Assembly: GCF_030166655.1 (NCBI RefSeq)
Contig: NZ_CP126446.1
Location: forward strand, 3,472,001-3,536,000
Length of the DNA stretch: 64,000 nt
Source: Pontibacillus chungwhensis
Lineage (GTDB): Bacteria; Bacillota; Bacilli; Bacillales; BH030062
Direction: 5' to 3'
Shown: piece by piece, positions 27,517 to 37,064 of the stretch
Layout of the letters: each line of letters opens with the position of its first letter
Position numbering within the stretch: position 1 is the first letter of the stretch
Program-made: the position numbers and the translations under genes
Notes under the pieces: model-generated
The model's database searches: none
The model's input: the letters and a program-made list of their open reading frames with translations, nothing else
What the model was told of the DNA's origin: nothing

Positions 27517-28410
27517 TTATACTTTCAGGAACTTGCGAACGCTCATAACGCTTCCCCATACACCGATGAAGGCGCCAATTGCAAGTAATATTAATGCTAA
27601 CTGCCATGCTAGTGGATCAAATGGTATGATCTCAACAAATGAGAAGTTAATCTTCTCTCTTAAGTTGTTGTAGACATAGTAATAGGCCCCTACGGTTACT
27701 CCAATCGGAATGAGAGCACCAAGGATTCCAAGTAACATGCCTTCAATAAAGAATGGCCAGCGAATAAAGCTGTTAGTTGCTCCGACAAGTTTCATAATGC
27801 CAATTTCTTTACTACGTGCCGTGATCGTCAGTTTAATCGTGTTGGAAATGAGGAATATAGCTGTAAAGACTAATCCAGCAATAAGCCCAGCTCCGACGTA
27901 GCGTGAGTACTTCGTAAATTTCAGTAATTTCTCTACTACTTGTTGCCCGTATGTAACTTCATCAATGTTATCAAACTCGGCAATCTCATCCGCTACATCA
28001 AAAGTGTCAATTGGATTCTCAGTTTTAACGACGAACGCATCATTCAGTGGGTTGTCCTGTTCGAATAACTCCCATTGCTCGCCTTCTTCTCCCATATCCT
28101 GCATTAAACTTTCGAGTTCTTCTTCTTTTGAGGAAAACTCGACACTTGATACTTCAGAAATATCTCTTATTTTGGATTCGATTGTTTCAATGTCTTCATC
28201 TTGAGCTGTTAAATCTACTAAAACCCTGATTTCTACATCGTCTTCTACGTTGGTCGCCATCTGGTTTAAGTTCAACATTAGGGCAATAAAGATTCCAACG
28301 AGTAAAAGAGTTGTTGTTACGGCACCAATAGAGGCTATTGTCATCCAACCGTTCCGGTAGATGTTCTTACCACCTTCACGTATATGGCGCCCGACTGTTC
28401 TAAGCTTCAT
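27517..28410 (-). CDS. ftsX: Cell-division permease-like protein FtsX
   Basis: Start placed at 28410 (MKLRTVGRHIREG), with GAGGTG upstream, 11 nt before the end of ftsE. The 297-residue protein has one N-terminal membrane helix, an extracytoplasmic domain (about 50-165) and three C-terminal helices, the FtsX layout. With FtsE it forms an ABC-like complex that switches on peptidoglycan hydrolases across the membrane. Confidence 0.95.
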   Translation of the reverse strand: MKLRTVGRHIREGGKNIYRNGWMTIASIGAVTTTLLLVGIFIALMLNLNQMATNVEDDVEIRVLVDLTAQDEDIETIESKIRDISEVSSVEFSSKEEELESLMQDMGEEGEQWELFEQDNPLNDAFVVKTENPIDTFDVADEIAEFDNIDEVTYGQQVVEKLLKFTKYSRYVGAGLIAGLVFTAIFLISNTIKLTITARSKEIGIMKLVGATNSFIRWPFFIEGMLLGILGALIPIGVTVGAYYYVYNNLREKINFSFVEIIPFDPLAWQLALILLAIGAFIGVWGSVMSVRKFLKV

Positions 28411-29086
28411 AACCGTAATCACCTCGATGCTCATCGCGTACAATTCGACCATTTTCGACTGCTATTACGCGTTTCTTGATCGTATTTACGATGTCTTTGC
28501 TGTGTGTTGCCATAATCACGGTAGTTCCTTTTGCGTTGATCTCCTCAAAGATACGCATAATATCCCATGATGTTTCTGGATCTAAGTTTCCTGTTGGTTC
28601 ATCTGCAATCACCGTTTTCGGATGATTCACAATCGCTCGTGCAATCGAGACACGCTGTTGTTCCCCGCCGGATAATTCATCCGGAATATGACGAGCTTTG
28701 TGTTTGAGGTTAACGAGATCGAGGACTTCCATAACTCTGCGGCGAATATTCTTTGGAGATTCTTCAATAACTTCCAGTGCGAAAGCGATATTTTCATAGA
28801 CTGTTAGCCTCGGAAGCAACTTAAAGTCCTGATACACAACGCCAATCTCTCTTCTTAAATACGGAATCTTGCGTTCTTTCAGTTTATTTAAATAAACTCC
28901 ATTAATTGAAATGGAGCCGTTTGTAGCTTTTTCCTCACGATACATCATGCCGACAAGGGTGGATTTACCTGCACCACTAGGCCCCACGACATAGACGAAT
29001 TCCCCTTGCTCAATAGAAAGATTCACTCCATTTAAAGCGGAAACGCCATTCGAGTATGTTTTCGACACATCTTTCATTTCGATCAT
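28400..29086 (-). CDS. ftsE: Cell-division ATP-binding protein FtsE
   Basis: Start at ATG 29086, with GGTGGT 7 nt upstream; the upstream TTG reading has no site. The 228-residue ATPase has Walker A GPSGAGKST, Q-loop VYQDFKLL, signature LSGGEQQR, Walker B TVIADEPTGNLD and the H-loop ATHS. It powers FtsX and shares an operon with ftsX and probably the M23 gene. Confidence 0.96.
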   Translation of the reverse strand: MIEMKDVSKTYSNGVSALNGVNLSIEQGEFVYVVGPSGAGKSTLVGMMYREEKATNGSISINGVYLNKLKERKIPYLRREIGVVYQDFKLLPRLTVYENIAFALEVIEESPKNIRRRVMEVLDLVNLKHKARHIPDELSGGEQQRVSIARAIVNHPKTVIADEPTGNLDPETSWDIMRIFEEINAKGTTVIMATHSKDIVNTIKKRVIAVENGRIVRDEHRGDYGYEA

Positions 29087-29310
29087 AAGCAAACCACCTG
29101 TACATGTATGATTAATCTTGGTTGTCAGTTGTCAAAGTCTGTCTTCATATCTAAATTTCATTTCGTTTTTCGTCCTACTTATTATAACATCTATTTTCTG
29201 TTTTTTTAGACATAATTTTATTACATTTTCATTTCAAATGTTGTCATAATTTGAAATCTCCTAGCGAATGGTAAGAAAGGTCTCAAAGGATTGGAAAATA
29301 CACACGAAAA

Positions 29311-29339
29311 AAGCCCAAAGTACGGAGTACCGAGGGCTT
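29311..29339 (-). terminator. Terminator of cccB
   Basis: Stem AAGCCC..GTAC/GTAC..GGGCTT followed by TTTT on the minus strand. Confidence 0.85.
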
Positions 29340-29371
29340 CTTCAATACGTAAGTTCAATTAAAATAAGTCC

Positions 29372-29785
29372 TTATTTCTTAGACGCTAACCAAGATGCAA
29401 CGGTATCTGCTTCTTCATCACTAAGATTCTGAGCTGGCATACCGCCTTGACCATTCTTGATAATGTCTACAATCTTGCCCTTGTCATACTTAGAGCCGAT
29501 TGTTTGAAGAGATGGACCTACTTGACCAGATAAGTCGTTTGCATGGCAACCTGCACAAGTTTGCTTGTAAATCTTCTCAGCAGCTGCAGTATCGACTTCA
29601 CCGCCGCCTTCGCCTTCTGTGCTTTCGCCACCGTCTGTACCTGTGTCACCGTTTGTTCCTTCTTCTGTTTGCGTGTCTTCGCCATTGTCTTTAGTGGCGT
29701 CTTCTCCACCATCATCGCCACCGCCACCACATGCACTAAGTACAAGAGCGGATCCGAATAACAGGGCTAACAATTTGCTTTTCAT
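29372..29785 (-). CDS. cccB: Lipoprotein cytochrome c551 CccB
   Basis: The 137-residue protein has a lipoprotein signal (LVLSAC), a Gly/Asp/Glu/Thr-rich linker (about 20-65), and a small cytochrome c domain with heme motif CAGCH and the distal Met in GGMPAQNLS. It carries electrons on the outer face of the membrane. The very acidic linker fits a halophile. Placed between ftsE and a YitT-family gene as in B. subtilis. Confidence 0.93.
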   Translation of the reverse strand: MKSKLLALLFGSALVLSACGGGGDDGGEDATKDNGEDTQTEEGTNGDTGTDGGESTEGEGGGEVDTAAAEKIYKQTCAGCHANDLSGQVGPSLQTIGSKYDKGKIVDIIKNGQGGMPAQNLSDEEADTVASWLASKK

Positions 29786-29839
29786 GTTACTTCCCCCTAA
29801 CGAAGTAGTGTAGTTTCCATCAAGGATATTATAACCAAT

Positions 29840-30706
29840 TCAGGAAGTTTTAAAACCCTCCCCAAGTACCTCAGCTGCGTCCATTGCAATGACGAAAGCT
29901 GTGGGGTCAATACTCTTGACGGTTTGTGTCAATTTGGTGAATTCACTCTGCTCCACCACGACCATGATGATATGGCGATCTTCGTTCGTATAGCCGCCCT
30001 TCCCGTTTAACACGGTTACACCACGATCAATTTCCTTGATGATAGCTTGCCTCACTTCTTCTAATTCATTCGAAATAATCATGACATTTTTTGAACGATT
30101 TAATCCGACCTGTACAAGATCAATGGTTCTAGACGTTGCAAATAATCCAATAAGAGCAAAAAGTCCCTTCTCAATATCAAACACAATCGCCGCTGTTGTG
30201 ACAATCATCCCATCGACCATCGCCACACAAAGACCTAATGGAATGTGCGTATACTTGTGAATGACCTGAGCAATTAAATCAATGCCACCCGTTGAAGCAC
30301 GGCCTCTGAATACGATCCCAAGTCCAATTCCAACGCCCATTCCTCCGAAAATCGCTGCCAAAAGTGCATTGTCGGTCGCTGGCTCAATTCCACTTGTCAG
30401 CTTAACGAAAAACGGTAACGCAAGCGTTCCAACAAGGGATTTCGCCCCAAAGTTCTTCCCAAGAATAATCACTCCAAGTATAAAGAGCGGAATATTTAAC
30501 GCCCACTGCACATAAGCCGGATCCCAACCGAATAACCCTTTCGTTATGGTACTGATTCCAGCCACACCGCCAGAGGCGATCTCATTCGGTAAAAGGAAAA
30601 TATTAAATGCGGTCGCCACAAAAGCAGACCCCACAATAACCAACGTATACTCAATCAAATTCTTGAGCCAAGCCGGCATCGGCTCCCTCCGATACTTCTT
30701 CATCAT
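29840..30706 (-). CDS. yvjA: YitT-family membrane protein (YvjA-like)
   Basis: Start taken at the ATG at 30706, with AAAGGGG nearby; the TTG at 30712 is less likely. The 288-residue protein has five to six membrane helices and a C-terminal cytoplasmic DUF2179 domain (VTVLNGKGGYTNEDRHIIMVVV). Function of the family is not established. Synteny with cccB and prfB identifies it as the YvjA orthologue. Confidence 0.85.
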   Translation of the reverse strand: MMKKYRREPMPAWLKNLIEYTLVIVGSAFVATAFNIFLLPNEIASGGVAGISTITKGLFGWDPAYVQWALNIPLFILGVIILGKNFGAKSLVGTLALPFFVKLTSGIEPATDNALLAAIFGGMGVGIGLGIVFRGRASTGGIDLIAQVIHKYTHIPLGLCVAMVDGMIVTTAAIVFDIEKGLFALIGLFATSRTIDLVQVGLNRSKNVMIISNELEEVRQAIIKEIDRGVTVLNGKGGYTNEDRHIIMVVVEQSEFTKLTQTVKSIDPTAFVIAMDAAEVLGEGFKTS

Positions 30707-30738
30707 CCCCAAAAACCCCTTTCCTTTAGCACACTACA

Positions 30739-30782
30739 GAGTGTCAGACACCCTTTACTGGAGTAAAGGGTGTCTGACACTC
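30739..30782. repeat. Perfect 21-bp inverted repeat of the GTGTCTGACAC family
   Basis: Arms at 30739-30759 and 30762-30782 are perfect reverse complements separated by 2 nt. They contain GTGTCAGACACCC and its complement. Located in the gap upstream of the YitT gene. Confidence 0.9.
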
Positions 30783-30960
30783 GCTGTTACGGTAAAGCTT
30801 AAAAGCGCCATGAACGTCCTTTCTTTGATTGTGTGCATTTCAGGACCTGTTCACTCGCCTATGTACGTATTTTCATAAAAGTCCGTTATGGAGTATAGCA
30901 CCAAACCCTGTAGGTGTAAACGACACCGAAATAACGCATTAGCGCGGTAAAGGAATGCAG

Positions 30961-31071
30961 GGTGTCAGGTACGCTTTTGCGCTTTAGAGTACTGCTTGGT
31001 GTCTGAGACGCTTTCTTGCTTTAGTTCGCTACCAGGTGTCTGACACGCTTCTGTACTTTAGTGCACGAAAA
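30961..31071. repeat. 37-nt tandem repeat (3 units) of the GTGTCTGACAC family
   Basis: Units start at 30961, 30998 and 31035, each with GGTGTCWGR..ACGCTT then a CTTTAG core; the third runs to about 31071. It abuts the prfB terminator. A diverged copy may begin near 30912. The rest of 30783-30960 shows nothing recognisable. Confidence 0.88.
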
Positions 31072-31073
31072 AA

Positions 31074-31094
31074 AGCCTGCCGGGGTGGCAGGCT
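31074..31094 (-). terminator. Terminator of prfB
   Basis: Stem AGCCTGCC/GGCAGGCT with a 5-nt loop, followed by TTTTTT on the minus strand. Confidence 0.9.
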
Positions 31095-31102
31095 TTTGGT
31101 AT

Positions 31103-32204
31103 TTAGTTGATTAGGGAGCGTAGGTAGGCGTCGATGAATGGGTCGAGATCGCCGTCCATGACTCCTTGTACGTTTCCGACTTCTTTGTTTGTACGGTGGT
31201 CTTTCACCATTGAATATGGATGGAAGACGTAGGAACGAATCTGGCTTCCCCAGCCGATTTCTTTCTGTTCACCGCGGATCTCATCAAGCTCGCGCTGCTG
31301 ACGTTCGATTTCTAGTTGGTATAGCTTCGATTTCAGCATTTTCATGGCTTGCTCACGGTTTTTGATCTGAGAACGTTCAGACTGACACGTTACAATCGTG
31401 TTTGTTGGGATATGCGTAATACGAACAGCAGAGTCTGTCGTGTTAACGTGCTGACCGCCGGCACCACTTGCACGGTACGTATCCACTTTCAGGTCTTCTG
31501 AACGAACTTCAATATCAATGTCATCATTAAACTCAGGCATGACTTCACAAGATGTGAAGGACGTGTGGCGACGGCCTCCTGAGTCAAACGGTGAAATACG
31601 GACTAAACGGTGAACCCCTTTTTCCGCTTTCAGATAGCCGTAGGCATTATGGCCCTGAATGTTTAGCGTAACGCTTTTCACACCAGCTTCTTCACCTGGA
31701 AGATAGTCCATGGTTTCGACCTTGAATCCACGCTCTTCTGCCCAGCGTGTATACATACGAAGCAGCATGCTCGCCCAGTCCTGAGACTCGGTACCACCAG
31801 CACCTGGGTGTAATTCTAAGATCGCGTTGTTCTTATCATAAGGTTCACTTAGAAGCATTTGAAGTTCAAATTCATTGAGGGCTTCGCTCAGCTTCTTAAG
31901 GTCTTCCTCTAGTTCTTCAGCGAGCTCTTCATCGCCTTCTTCTTTTACAAGCTCATAGGAAACCTCAAGGTTCTCTAATGACTCCACGTGTTCTTCAAAC
32001 GTGTGCACGTAGCCTTTAAGCCCGTTTACTTCGCCAATTACTTTTTGAGCTGTATCCTGGTCATCCCAGAAGCTTGGGTCCGCCATTTGCTCTTCTAATT
32101 CAGCAATGCGCTCTTTCTTTTGATCGAGGTCAAAGAGACCCCCTAAAGTCCGCTAAACGATTAGCCATTTTGTCAATCTCTTGCTTAATATCTACTAGTT
32201 CCAT
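31103..32204 (-). CDS. prfB: Peptide chain release factor 2, with programmed +1 frameshift
   Basis: Translation starts at ATG 32204 (GAGGTG upstream), reads 24 codons ([20 protein letters not shown]...), and meets an in-frame UGA at 32130-32132 in the classical CTTTGAC context preceded by AGGGGGT. A +1 shift there continues into the long frame, giving 366 residues. RF2 recognises UAA and UGA, so the frameshift is autoregulation; it is not a mutation. The GGQ motif is in [10 protein letters not shown]. The next gene upstream is secA, as in B. subtilis. Confidence 0.97.
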
Positions 32205-32276
32205 GACATCACCTCATCAAATTTTAAGCCAAAATAGGGAAGACACCCTCTTTATTTAAGAGCGTGCCCTCGCCTG

Positions 32277-34793
32277 TTATTGACCGTGACAGTTCTTGTA
32301 TTTCTTACCGCTACCGCAAGGACAAGGGTCATTGCGCTTTACGTGGTCAGTTTTCACAACAGGTTTACGTTTCTTCTCTTTTTGCTGACTCTCTCCGCCA
32401 CCAGAAACTGCCTGTGCTCCTTTAGCAACTTCCTGGCGCTGCAGGTTCTCACGAATTTGAGCTTTCATCACATATTTAGAAACTTCTTCTTCAATAGCTG
32501 CAATCATCTTCTCAAACATCGCGAAACCTTCGAACTGATACTCACGCAGTGGATCGTTCTGGCCATACGCACGAAGGTGAATACCCTGGCGCAATTGGTC
32601 CATCTGATCAATGTGATCCATCCACTTCGAATCAACTGTACGAAGGAGGATAACTTTCTCGAACTCACGCATCTGTTCAGGCGTTAGTTCTTCTTCCTTC
32701 TTGTCATAGCGTTCTTTCACTTTGTCCATGATCAGTTCGATCATCTCTTCAGGGTCTTTCCCTTTCAATTCTGAAGCTTCAATATCGCCTTCTTCAAGGA
32801 CATTCGCTTTCAGATAAGCGACTAAAGCATCAAGATCCCAGTTCTCGTCCATCTCATCTTCGGTGTGAAGACCAACTTGACGCTCAACGGTGGATTTCAT
32901 CATTTCCTCAATGATTTCACGCAGGTTGTCAGAGGTTAAAACATCAAAACGTTGCTTGTAAATGACCTCACGCTGCTGACGAAGAACGTCGTCATACGCA
33001 AGAAGCGTTTTACGAGCATCAAAGTTATTCCCCTCAACGCGTTTTTGCGCAGATTCAACGGCACGAGATACCATTTTACTCTCGATCGGTTGAGAGTCAT
33101 CCATACCAAGGCGGTCCATCATGTTGCGCATGTTGTCAGAACCGAAGCGACGCATTAATTCGTCTTCCATCGCAAGATAGAACTGAGACACACCAGGGTC
33201 ACCCTGACGTCCGGAACGACCGCGCAACTGGTTATCGATACGGCGTGATTCGTGGCGCTCTGTACCGATTACGGCTAGTCCACCAAGTTCACGAACACCA
33301 TCGCCAAGCTTGATATCCGTACCACGACCGGCCATGTTCGTGGCAATCGTCACAGCGCCTTTTTGACCAGCGTTTTCGATAATTTCGGCTTCACGGAAGT
33401 GGTTCTTCGCGTTTAGCACATTGTGCGGTACTTTCGCTTTATCCAAGTATTTTGAAATAAGCTCAGAGGTTTCAACGGCTACCGTACCAACAAGAACGGG
33501 CTGTCCATTTTTATAACGTTCTTTAATGTCTTCTACAACGGCAAGGAATTTGGCATCCGTTGATTTATAAATCATGTCCGCCTTGTCATCACGAGCGATT
33601 GGTTTGTTCGTCGGAATGACCACAACGTTCATATTATAAATGTTACGGAACTCTTCTTCTTCCGTTTTCGCTGTACCAGTCATACCAGAGATCTTCTCGT
33701 ACATACGGAAGTAGTTCTGGAATGTAATTGTGGCAAGCGTCTGGCTTTCGTTACGAATCTGAAGGCCTTCTTTCGCCTCAATCGCCTGATGTAAGCCGTC
33801 GCTGTAGCTACGACCTTTCATTAGACGACCGGTAAATTGGTCAACGATGACCACTTCGCCTTCCTGCACAACGTAATCCTGGTCGCGAAGCATAGACGTG
33901 TGTGCTTTTAGCGCCTGGTTAATGTGGTGTGTGATCGATACGTTAGAAAGATCATACAAGTTCTCAATATTGAAGAAACGTTCGGCTTTATTAATCCCTT
34001 GTTCTGTAAGCTGAACGCCTTTTGTCTTCTCATCGTACGTGTAGTCGTCTTCTTCCTTCAGTGTACGCACGTATTGGTCTGCCTGGTGATACAGGTTTGC
34101 TGACTTCTGTGCAGAACCTGAAATAATTAGCGGTGTACGCGCCTCGTCAATTAAGATCGAGTCAACTTCATCAATGATGGCAAAATGAAGCGGGCGCTGT
34201 ACCATTTGTTCTTTATATAACACCATATTGTCACGCAGGTAATCGAACCCGAATTCGTTGTTCGTACCATACGTAATATCAGCGTCGTAAGCTTCTTTCT
34301 TCTCTTCCTTCGACATGCCGTTTAAGTTTAATCCAACAGTCAGTCCAAGGAATTCGTGTAATTGTCCCATTTCACTGGAGTCACGAGTCGCCAAGTAATC
34401 GTTGACGGTGATAATGTGAACCCCTTTACCTGTAATGGCGTTTAAATAGGCTGGTAGTGCTGAGGCTAGCGTTTTACCTTCACCCGTTTTCATCTCGGCA
34501 ATATCCCCTTCATGAAGGGCCACTGCACCTGATAGCTGAACCGGGTAAGGGCGCAATCCTAGTACACGTTTCGCTCCTTCACGAACGACCGCGTAGGCAT
34601 CTGGAAGAATATCATTCAGATCTTCACCTTTTTGATAACGTTCTTTAAATTCTTCTGTTTTCGCACGAAGATCCTCATCAGAGTACTTCTCATATTGAGG
34701 TTCTAAAGATTCAATTTGATCGACGACACGCTGCATCTTCTTAAGCTGGCGTGAATTATCGTCTCCAAATACTTTTTTCAGCAAAGCACGCAT
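32277..34793 (-). CDS. secA: Preprotein translocase ATPase SecA
   Basis: The 838-residue protein has Walker [15 protein letters not shown]-like [18 protein letters not shown], helicase motif [11 protein letters not shown], and a C-terminal zinc-binding SEC-C tail [14 protein letters not shown]. It drives proteins through SecYEG. Length and tail identify the housekeeping SecA, in contrast to the paralogue at the window end. GGGGAG precedes the start. Confidence 0.97.
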   Translation of the reverse strand: MRALLKKVFGDDNSRQLKKMQRVVDQIESLEPQYEKYSDEDLRAKTEEFKERYQKGEDLNDILPDAYAVVREGAKRVLGLRPYPVQLSGAVALHEGDIAEMKTGEGKTLASALPAYLNAITGKGVHIITVNDYLATRDSSEMGQLHEFLGLTVGLNLNGMSKEEKKEAYDADITYGTNNEFGFDYLRDNMVLYKEQMVQRPLHFAIIDEVDSILIDEARTPLIISGSAQKSANLYHQADQYVRTLKEEDDYTYDEKTKGVQLTEQGINKAERFFNIENLYDLSNVSITHHINQALKAHTSMLRDQDYVVQEGEVVIVDQFTGRLMKGRSYSDGLHQAIEAKEGLQIRNESQTLATITFQNYFRMYEKISGMTGTAKTEEEEFRNIYNMNVVVIPTNKPIARDDKADMIYKSTDAKFLAVVEDIKERYKNGQPVLVGTVAVETSELISKYLDKAKVPHNVLNAKNHFREAEIIENAGQKGAVTIATNMAGRGTDIKLGDGVRELGGLAVIGTERHESRRIDNQLRGRSGRQGDPGVSQFYLAMEDELMRRFGSDNMRNMMDRLGMDDSQPIESKMVSRAVESAQKRVEGNNFDARKTLLAYDDVLRQQREVIYKQRFDVLTSDNLREIIEEMMKSTVERQVGLHTEDEMDENWDLDALVAYLKANVLEEGDIEASELKGKDPEEMIELIMDKVKERYDKKEEELTPEQMREFEKVILLRTVDSKWMDHIDQMDQLRQGIHLRAYGQNDPLREYQFEGFAMFEKMIAAIEEEVSKYVMKAQIRENLQRQEVAKGAQAVSGGGESQQKEKKRKPVVKTDHVKRNDPCPCGSGKKYKNCHGQ

Positions 34794-34901
34794 GTATAAC
34801 GCTCCCCTATTTATAGAAATCCGTTACTTAAATATTTGATACATCTGCCAATTATCATAACACTTTTAGGTAGGAAGTGACAACTTATCACAAAAGCTCA
34901 A

Positions 34902-35001
34902 GGCGCCTTGTTAACCACCGATAAGCTTAAGGCAAAACGGGCTATGAGTTGCCTTTTACTCATAGCCCGTTTTGCCTTAAGACCTCGAGGTGGTAGGCGC
35001 C
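34902..35001. repeat. Large palindromic element with 24-bp perfect arms
   Basis: Perfect arms at 34926-34949 and 34958-34981 with an 8-nt loop; outer matches are ACCACC/GGTGGT and GGCGCC/GGCGCC. It ends in GGAGCTGGATG, resembling the tail of the 23158 element. It lies between secA and the small gene upstream. The 35002-35136 stretch shows nothing else. Confidence 0.88.
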
Positions 35002-35136
35002 GGAGCTGGATGTCGCTTAACATCTACCATGAGCTACAATGAGAAAAGGACAACTCGAGGATGAGCCGCCCTTTTGGGTGAGGTGGGGTGATGCGAGGTC
35101 CCGTGAAGGTGAGGTGAGGGTGCAAAAACGGGGGTT

Positions 35137-35298
35137 TTACGTGTAGAGGTGATGAAGCTCGACGCGACGCTGCCGTTGATCAAGTTCCGTCACTTTGCGA
35201 TTTGTGACAGCGAGGATTTCTAAGAGCTGCGTGATGAACTCTTCCTGCTTCTTCAGCTTATGGTACAGCTCCTGGTAGGAAAGATCGTTTTCTTTCAT
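35137..35298 (-). CDS. 53-residue hypothetical protein
   Basis: ATG at 35298 follows AAAGGAGG with 7-nt spacing, a strong site. The product (MKENDLSYQELYHKLKKQEE...) is highly charged, predicted helical or coiled-coil, and ends HHLYT. No family recognised. It could be a small adaptor; the good ribosome site and codon pattern support a real gene. Confidence 0.65.
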   Translation of the reverse strand: MKENDLSYQELYHKLKKQEEFITQLLEILAVTNRKVTELDQRQRRVELHHLYT

Positions 35299-35370
35299 GA
35301 GCACGCCTCCTTTCATCGTTATATTATTTATACCATGGGATCTTTGTAATGAGCGAACGACAGAAAATGA

Positions 35371-35420
35371 AAAACTGCAACAGGGAACCCCGGCAAATCA
35401 AGGTTCTCTGTTGCAGTTTT
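35371..35420. terminator. Strong hairpin, probable bidirectional terminator
   Basis: 19-bp stem (one mismatch) AAAACTGCAACAG.../...CTGTTGCAGTTTT with a 12-nt loop. T-runs follow on both strands. Confidence 0.75.
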
Positions 35421-35525
35421 TGAATTTTGGTAGGCTGCGGGCTAAAAACTGTTCTTTTTCGAGTAATTATGAGGAAATTTTTAGGGGGTGATAGGTGGAG
35501 TGTTTCCGTTGCTCTTGGTAAGTGA

Positions 35526-35654
35526 AAGGAGGGCTGGGAAATCACTCGCTTTCCACGGGCGAGCTGCCGAGCCTCCTCGGGCAAAAAACGTGCCCTCCGG
35601 GGTCTCGTCTATCTCTTTCTCCCGTAGGAGTCTCGCAATTTCCCAGCCCTCCTT
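35526..35654 (-). repeat. Dispersed ~127-bp inverted-repeat element, copy 1
   Basis: Terminal inverted repeats AAGGAGGGCTGGGAAAT / ATTTCCCAGCCCTCCTT enclose ACTCGCTTTCC..GAGCC..GGGGTCTCGTC..AGGAGTCTCGC. It is in the opposite orientation to the copies at 50240, 51555 and 59197. Confidence 0.9.
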
Positions 35655-35719
35655 AATGTTAAAAAGAAAAACGGAAACGCTACATCCCTCCCCTAAAAAG
35701 GAGGTAAAGATAACATCAA

Positions 35720-35752
35720 AAAAGTTGCCTCCCATTAATGGGAGGCAACTTT
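35720..35752 (-). terminator. Terminator of hpf
   Basis: Perfect 12-bp stem AGTTGCCTCCCA/TGGGAGGCAACT with loop TTAA and T-runs, 11 nt after the hpf stop. Confidence 0.92.
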
Positions 35753-35763
35753 CTCATACTTTA

Positions 35764-36315
35764 TTAATTTGGTTCGATTAAACCATATTTGCCGTCGCGG
35801 CGACGGTATACAACGTTTGTGTTGTTCGTGTCGCTGTTTGTGAAGACGAAGAAGCTATGGCCCAGCATATCCATTTGTAATACCGCTTCTTCAGAATCCA
35901 TTGGTTTCAGGTCAAATCGCTTGTTTTTAACAATTTCAATATCTTCGTCATCATAAGGATCAGCTTGCTGTGAGCTCTTTTCCATTTCCGCGAAAACGTA
36001 CTTAGGTGCGCCTTCGTTACGGAATTTACGGTTAATTTTTGTTTTATGCTTGCGGATTTGGCGTTCTAACTTCCCTACCACAAGGTCAATGGCAGCGTAT
36101 AAGTCCACGTGCCGTTCTTCAGCACGGAGTAAGAGATTTTTCATTGGAATTGTAACCTCAATTTGCTGCTCATCATTATAGACACTTAAATTGACATGTA
36201 CCTCTGATGTAGGCTCCTCATCAAAGTAACGGCCTAACTTACCAATCTTCTTCTCGACGTAATCATTAATCGCCGCCGTTACCTCAAGATTTTCACCACG
36301 AATGTTGTACTTCAT
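35764..36315 (-). CDS. hpf: Ribosome hibernation promoting factor, long form
   Basis: The 183-residue protein has the N-terminal HPF/RaiA domain (MKYNIRGENLEVTAAINDYVEKK) and the C-terminal dimerisation domain (DLKPMDSEEAVLQMDMLGHSFFVF) of long HPF (YvyD). It dimerises 70S ribosomes into 100S in stationary phase or stress. AAAGGAGG precedes the start. The 36316-36633 upstream region should carry its promoter. Confidence 0.96.
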   Translation of the reverse strand: MKYNIRGENLEVTAAINDYVEKKIGKLGRYFDEEPTSEVHVNLSVYNDEQQIEVTIPMKNLLLRAEERHVDLYAAIDLVVGKLERQIRKHKTKINRKFRNEGAPKYVFAEMEKSSQQADPYDDEDIEIVKNKRFDLKPMDSEEAVLQMDMLGHSFFVFTNSDTNNTNVVYRRRDGKYGLIEPN

Positions 36316-36633
36316 AGAAAGTGTCCTCCTTTCATCCTTATGTGTAATCTATTCTACCACAACTACTAGAATACCCGCTAGAATTTTTAGAGTTTTTTGA
36401 ATACTTTGCGTCAGTAATTGTTGGAAAATAGGATAAGGATGGTTTATTAGGGATACTTCCCCTTAAACCGAGCTGATTAAACCGCCTATTCTTACTTTTC
36501 TCCAGAAAATCGACAACAGCTTTTGTAAGGGCTTCCCTCACTTTTATTATACACCTTAACGACTCATATAGAGACGTATTATGCTTGGCGAATTGGTGAA
36601 CGTTTTGTGGAGATATTATGACACGAAGTGATT
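36316..36633. other. Intergenic region upstream of hpf
   Basis: 318 nt between hpf and the flagellar operon terminator. It holds a GGGTAT-like word about 70 nt before hpf that could be a SigB -10, but no convincing -35 was found. The 67-codon GTG frame here has no ribosome site and is not called. Confidence 0.4.
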
Positions 36634-36664
36634 TTCAAAAAGAAACCCGCTATCCAAAGCAGGT
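36634..36664 (-). terminator. Terminator of the flagellar operon
   Basis: Stem ACCTGCT/AGCGGGT (one T-G pair) followed by TTCTTTTT on the minus strand, 9 nt after the last gene. Confidence 0.7.
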
Positions 36665-36672
36665 AACGGATC

Positions 36673-37056
36673 CTAATGTTGAATATAAGGTTTTAACAGC
36701 TGATGCATACTCATCCGCCAACTTTCAAAATTCGGCGCAACTCTACCACTAATAAGAGACTTCTTGTCTAAATTAGTTGGCTTCTCAAACCACTCAGACA
36801 TCATTTCGACAATCTCCTGAAAATCAACGATTTGATACTTCAATTGTTCCGTATCTCCAATGAAAGCCGCTAGCTGCTGGTTCCCTTGATGAAGCTGTTG
36901 CATAGCCTGTACAAGGTCACTGAAGACTTGGTCCACTTCTGCAGGTGCTTCTTCTCCGAGATTTTCTTCTATGTAATCGAACCCCTCACTCATTGTGTAA
37001 AGGAGCTGATCGTACTGTTGTAAGAATTGCACTTTCTCTTCTGTTAGTTCTACCAC
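36673..37056 (-). CDS. Hypothetical protein at the end of the flagellar operon
   Basis: GTG start at 37056 with AGGTGA just upstream, 8 nt after fliT. The 127-residue product is acidic and almost wholly helical, with no recognised domain. Its place right after fliT and before the operon terminator suggests a small flagellar chaperone or accessory factor (inference). Confidence 0.65.
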   Translation of the reverse strand: MVELTEEKVQFLQQYDQLLYTMSEGFDYIEENLGEEAPAEVDQVFSDLVQAMQQLHQGNQQLAAFIGDTEQLKYQIVDFQEIVEMMSEWFEKPTNLDKKSLISGRVAPNFESWRMSMHQLLKPYIQH

Positions 37057-37064
37057 ACGCTCAC

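Noticed and set aside
31103-32086. prfB as a truncated or frameshifted pseudogene
   Set aside because: The classical RF2 frameshift site explains the break.
36338-36541. 67-codon minus ORF upstream of hpf
   Set aside because: GTG start with no ribosome site, low-complexity C-terminus, and it fills the expected promoter region.
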